Shown here in pieces: positions 1 through 3,800 of a stretch of 6,504 nucleotides of DNA (its first letter is position 1; every line of letters begins with the position of its first letter). Below the pieces are notes generated by a model. That model saw only the letters and a program-made list of their open reading frames with translations. It was not told the DNA's origin and searched no databases. The translations under genes were made by a program, and so were the position numbers. This DNA comes from Lachnospiraceae bacterium (GTDB taxonomy: Bacteria; Bacillota_A; Clostridia; Lachnospirales; Lachnospiraceae), in the NCBI GenBank assembly GCA_017540915.1, contig JAFYAD010000061.1, positions 1-6,504 on the forward strand. Direction: 5' to 3'.

Positions 1-825
1 AACCCCGCTCTTCATGTTATGCCCATAAATGATAAGGTTTGTATCCCTGTTTATAAAATCATTGCGCACATCCATGAACAGGGTTCCGTTTTTATCGCTG
101 CTCCTGTAAAAACTGTGGTCCAGGTAAAACTGTCCCTCAGCCTCTTCGGTCTGCATCACCGGATAATCAATGTCTGTGTCTTCTATGCTGATCCATCCTA
201 CAAAATCCGTATTCTCCGCATACAACGTCTGATAATCCGGCAGGATCTTAAGCTTTTTTTTGACCTCCTCTGCCCCGGCAGGTTTCGTCTCAGCGTCTGT
301 GTTTACGGCTTCTTCCTTCTGTTTTCTCAGTTCGTTCAGAAGAGCCGTGTTATCCTCCACCACATTCTCGGAATACTCTTCATCGCTGATACCGGATCCT
401 GTCAGATTCTGGATCTTGCGGACCCGCGCCAACTCTTCCTCGGACCGCCTCTCAGCCATGTCATTCCTGTAAATATAGGAAAAGATCACTGCCGCGCACG
501 CTATCAATGTGATGCCTATCACCCTGTACACGATAGATGTTTTGCGTTTTTTTCGCAGACGGTTTTCTTTTTCTTTTTCCTCTTCCACCATGGTGCGCGC
601 GCCTGCCACCACGATATCGGAAAGATACATAAAAAAGCCGCTGCCCACAGAGGAATGAAATGTGATCTCGTTGTTTCGGATCTTCTCGTACAGCGATAAC
701 GCAACCTCCAGATCAGTCACATCCATGCTGGATGTTATGACATCGATCTTTTTGGTGTCCTCCTCGGCAGCCAGAAGCTCCTCATATGTATCAAATTCGT
801 ATTCCCCAAGTTTGTATTTGTTCAT
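1..825 (-). CDS. srtB: Class B sortase, membrane-anchored transpeptidase (3' part outside window)
   Basis: Seen: an open frame of 275 codons from ATG 825 to the left edge, with no stop. Residues 1-95 are hydrophilic, starting MNKYKLGEYEFDTYEELL, and end in a basic stretch (RLRKKRK, 89-95). A single hydrophobic segment follows at 98-119, then a charged, Glu-rich stalk (120-195). From about 196 the sequence reads as the start of a sortase fold: LYAENTDFVGWI, IDYPVMQ, FYLDHSF, GTLFMD, and finally LIIYGHNMKSG, where His269 (bases 19-21) is the expected catalytic His. Known: class B sortases cleave a sorting motif such as NPQTN through a Cys in a TLSTC-like motif and join the protein to the cell wall; Cys and Arg follow the His, so here they lie outside the window. 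The basic residues before the membrane segment put residues 1-95 in the cytoplasm, a longer N-terminal extension than in classical SrtB. The start is the first in-frame ATG after the upstream stop at 874-876, but no Shine-Dalgarno precedes it. It lies 43 bases behind the large surface-protein gene on the same strand, probably in one transcript. Family assignment is firm; substrate unknown. Confidence 0.93.
   Translation of the reverse strand, partial: MNKYKLGEYEFDTYEELLAAEEDTKKIDVITSSMDVTDLEVALSLYEKIRNNEITFHSSVGSGFFMYLSDIVVAGARTMVEEEKEKENRLRKKRKTSIVYRVIGITLIACAAVIFSYIYRNDMAERRSEEELARVRKIQNLTGSGISDEEYSENVVEDNTALLNELRKQKEEAVNTDAETKPAGAEEVKKKLKILPDYQTLYAENTDFVGWISIEDTDIDYPVMQTEEAEGQFYLDHSFYRSSDKNGTLFMDVRNDFINRDTNLIIYGHNMKSGV
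469..534 (-). other. Predicted transmembrane anchor of the sortase
   Basis: Residues 98-119 of the sortase (IVYRVIGITLIACAAVIFSYIY) form the only long hydrophobic stretch in the visible protein. It is flanked by KKRK on the N-terminal side and by acidic and polar residues after it. By the positive-inside rule the N-terminal 95 residues are cytoplasmic and the catalytic domain is outside. No signal-peptidase cleavage site is evident, which fits a signal anchor rather than a cleaved signal. Confidence 0.85.
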
Positions 826-835
826 AAAACCATAC

Positions 836-867
836 AATGAGGGACCGGTCTTCCCGATCCCCTCATT
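836..867. terminator. Strong intergenic hairpin, possible leaky or bidirectional terminator
   Basis: Read on the minus strand, ATGAGGG (866-860) pairs with CCCTCAT (843-837), extended by A867-T836. After one bulged G (859), ATCGG (858-854) pairs with CCGGT (848-844) through one G-T wobble; the loop is GAAGA. This gives about 13 paired positions starting 2 bases after the large gene's stop. On the minus strand the sequence that follows (GTATGGTTTTATG) is T-rich but is not a clean T-run. On the plus strand the stem runs into TTTTT then ATCTTACTTT, a better terminator tail, though no plus-strand gene leads into it. Inference: partial termination or transcript-end stabilisation between the two genes, which would give less sortase than surface protein. 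Confidence 0.5.
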
Positions 868-868
868 T

Positions 869-3800
869 TTATCTTACTTTAACTGTCTTGATCGTATTGT
901 AATTTGAGTACTCTTTTGTACCGTCCACGTTTCTGTATGCACGAACAGTGTAGAAATATCTCTCACCCGGCGCAAGTCCGGCGTCTGTGACAGTACGGTT
1001 ATTATCGGCCGATACAGTCTTAAGCTTTGTATACACACCGTTTTTCTCCGTAGCGTAGTATATCTCATAGCCTGTAGCCAGCCTTGACTTTGTCCACTTG
1101 AGCATCACCTTGCCGCCACCTGCTGCTTTTGCAGTGAGTTTCGGTGTCTTAAGCTTTGTCTTCTCGGAAAGGACTTCGGAGAATCCGCCATAAGATACGC
1201 TTCCGTCTTTATTTTTTACGTAGGATCTTACTTTATAGCTGTATGTGGTGTAGCTTGTGAGACCGGTAACCTTAAATGTATTCTTTTTGGTATTGCCGAT
1301 AACCTTGTTATTTTTATCACAGATCTGATAGCCGGTAGCGTATTCCTGCTCAGCCCACTTAAGCTTTATGGTCTTCCAAGTAATATCCGTAGCCCTGAGA
1401 CCCTTCACTGAAGCCGAGCCGATGTTAAAGGTCACCACCTTTGTTCCGGTATAATTGTCCGACAATGCGGTCATGGTAACCGTCGCCGTGCCGGGATCGG
1501 TGTTATTGCTGTAAGTTACATTGTAATCCGTTCCCTTTACCAAAGTCTTGTTTGACACAAGATCCGTCAATGTCACTGCCGGAGTGTAGGTAGTACCGGT
1601 GTATTCATAAGAATTTCCACCGCTTAAATCTGCCGCGCAGTTCGAAAGGCTCTTAGCCACTATCCTGTATTCTACGGTCTTGGTTCCGGAATACTGGCCT
1701 TTTCCTGTCACAACTGCTTTCGCCGTACCGACGTTTATGTTGTTTGAGTAAGAAACAGTGTAGTCAGTTCCTGCAGTCAGCACTGTACCGTCGATTGAAA
1801 CCATCAATGCAGGTGTTATGGCATAACCGGTGTATGTGTATGTTGACGCATACCCTGTCACCACCATGCCTTTGGCGCTGTTTGAAATATTGAAAGGAAC
1901 AGTCTTCGAGCCGTAATAATAGCTGTTTTCCACTGCTGTGAGAGTGACTGACGCCTTTCCGATAGCAACGTTATCGTCAAAAGAAACTGTGTAATCGCTT
2001 CCCTTTGCCAGAGTATTTCCTCCGCAATTTACGGTCAGGGAGGGTGTCACAGCCGATCCGGTGTAAACCTGATCCGGAATGGCGGCAACTTTGGCACCTG
2101 CAATATCAGCTTTTATGGTGAACTTCTTGGTAAGGTAACCTGAGAATCCGCCAATACCCGAAATAGTAAGGGTTGCTATACCCGCATTCACGTTGTTGGT
2201 AGCGGTTACAATGTATTCCCTGCCTGCCACAAGATTCCTGCTGCCGTAGTTGATCACTACGGACGGTACAACTCCGGAACCCGTGTACTTCATGAAGCCG
2301 TCACCGGTGTATGTGAACTTAATGTCCTCAGCCGTGATGGTAACACCATCGGATGTCAGGCCTGTACCTGATGTAGAACCGTCATCCTTGTCTCCGCCGG
2401 AGATGGAATTCTGCTCTATGGTGAAATATGCCTTTGCCGTTCCCCTGTAATTGCCTATACCGTTTACAGTGATGGTGGCTTTACCTACATCTTTATATTT
2501 TTTTGTATTGTCTATCTCGTAATCAACGCCTTCCTTCAAGGTTGCCTTGATAGTGGACGCGCCCCTGTCACGGCTTACCGGAAGGGTAGTATCTGTTACA
2601 GTGATGCCTTTGACTGTGATGTAATCGCCTGTGTAATAAACGGTCTCCGGGAAATTGTCTATGGTGCAGTTAAAGATAGACTTCGGGGTAACCGTGTATG
2701 TACATGACATGCTGGGAGTAGCCGCATAAGTTCCTTTTTCCGGCACACCGTCCACCACGATGTAATATTTGTCCGCATCCACTATCTTTGTGATATCTAC
2801 ACGATTGTCGAGGATAAGATCGCCGTTATCGTCAAGGACAGCACCCTTGTAAACCGTTATCTTCCTCTGGTCCGCTCCGATATTGAACCTTGAGGAATCC
2901 ACAGAAACATAGGAATCCTTGAGATCTCTGTAAAGTCCGTCATACTCAGCCGAATATCCGCCTGTGGTAAGTGTCGCTGTAGCGCCGCTTATATCCTCTC
3001 CAATATAGTATGTGTAGGAAACAGAGCCTGTGTAATTGCCCAGACCTTCCACCGTCATCACGATCTTGCCCGCATAATTCGGGAATGTTTCCTCGGACGG
3101 AAGCGTCTCATACTGTGAAACAAAGGTCAGTCTGTAATCCGGATATGTTGCTCCATCATTTTTACATGTCAGATCCACATCCCTGGTCGTATCATGCAGT
3201 AATACAGTGGGAACCGATGAACCGCCTGCGACGAAGGGCATCGTATGTCTTCCGTCGGAACGATCCGTTCCGTTTGCATATGTTACAGATTTATTGACAG
3301 CATAGGTGAAACCGTAATCCGCCGCTGTGGCCTGATCTGCCGCAATATCCCTCGGTGTGATGGTCATGGTCTTGCTGACCGAACCTGTATAGTTTCCGAG
3401 ACCCGTAATAGTAAGGGTTACGGTACCTGCATTGGTATGATCTCCAACCACTACCGAATCGTTATATCTCAGCTTATTACTGTAATCAATTGTATAATCA
3501 ATGTTTTCCGTCAGGGCATTTTCGCCGTCCGTTATGGTGATCTCAGGTGTCAGCGGATTTCCCGTGTACTCCATCGTTCCCCTCACCGATACGGATGCTG
3601 CCGTCAGACTTCTGGCTGTAATGCTGTATTTTGCAGTCAGATTAACGCCGGTATAGTTTCCGATACCCTCGATCTCTATGATATATTCACCCATCTCCTT
3701 GGGTGCAACGGCTTCCGTCACTGAACCGTCAGGTTTCTTTTCGCCGCGGGTTCCGACTGCCACATTCTGAAGCGTGTAATATCCGGAAATATAATAATCC

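Noticed and set aside
19..699. A 226-codon open frame on the plus strand
   Set aside because: It is exactly antisense to the sortase, whose frame gives a recognisable membrane anchor and catalytic motifs. The plus-strand product has low-complexity runs (FFFFFLF) made by the complement of the Lys/Glu-rich region and matches nothing I know.
519..704. A 61-codon minus-strand frame in another phase
   Set aside because: It overlaps the N-terminal domain and membrane-anchor region of the sortase in a different frame and has no independent support.
835..837. TTG as an alternative sortase start
   Set aside because: It is in frame four codons upstream of the ATG but also has no Shine-Dalgarno and lies in the hairpin stem, so the ATG at 825 is simpler.
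836..867. A classical Rho-independent terminator ending the large gene
   Set aside because: The stem is strong, but the minus-strand tail lacks a continuous T-run and the sortase starts within it. I kept it only as a possible leaky or bidirectional element.
3010..3724. Two overlapping plus-strand frames (95 and 159 codons)
   Set aside because: Both lie antisense inside the repeat array. Their products are rich in Cys, Arg and His with no domain pattern, as expected for a shadow of a Tyr/Thr/Gly-rich coding strand.
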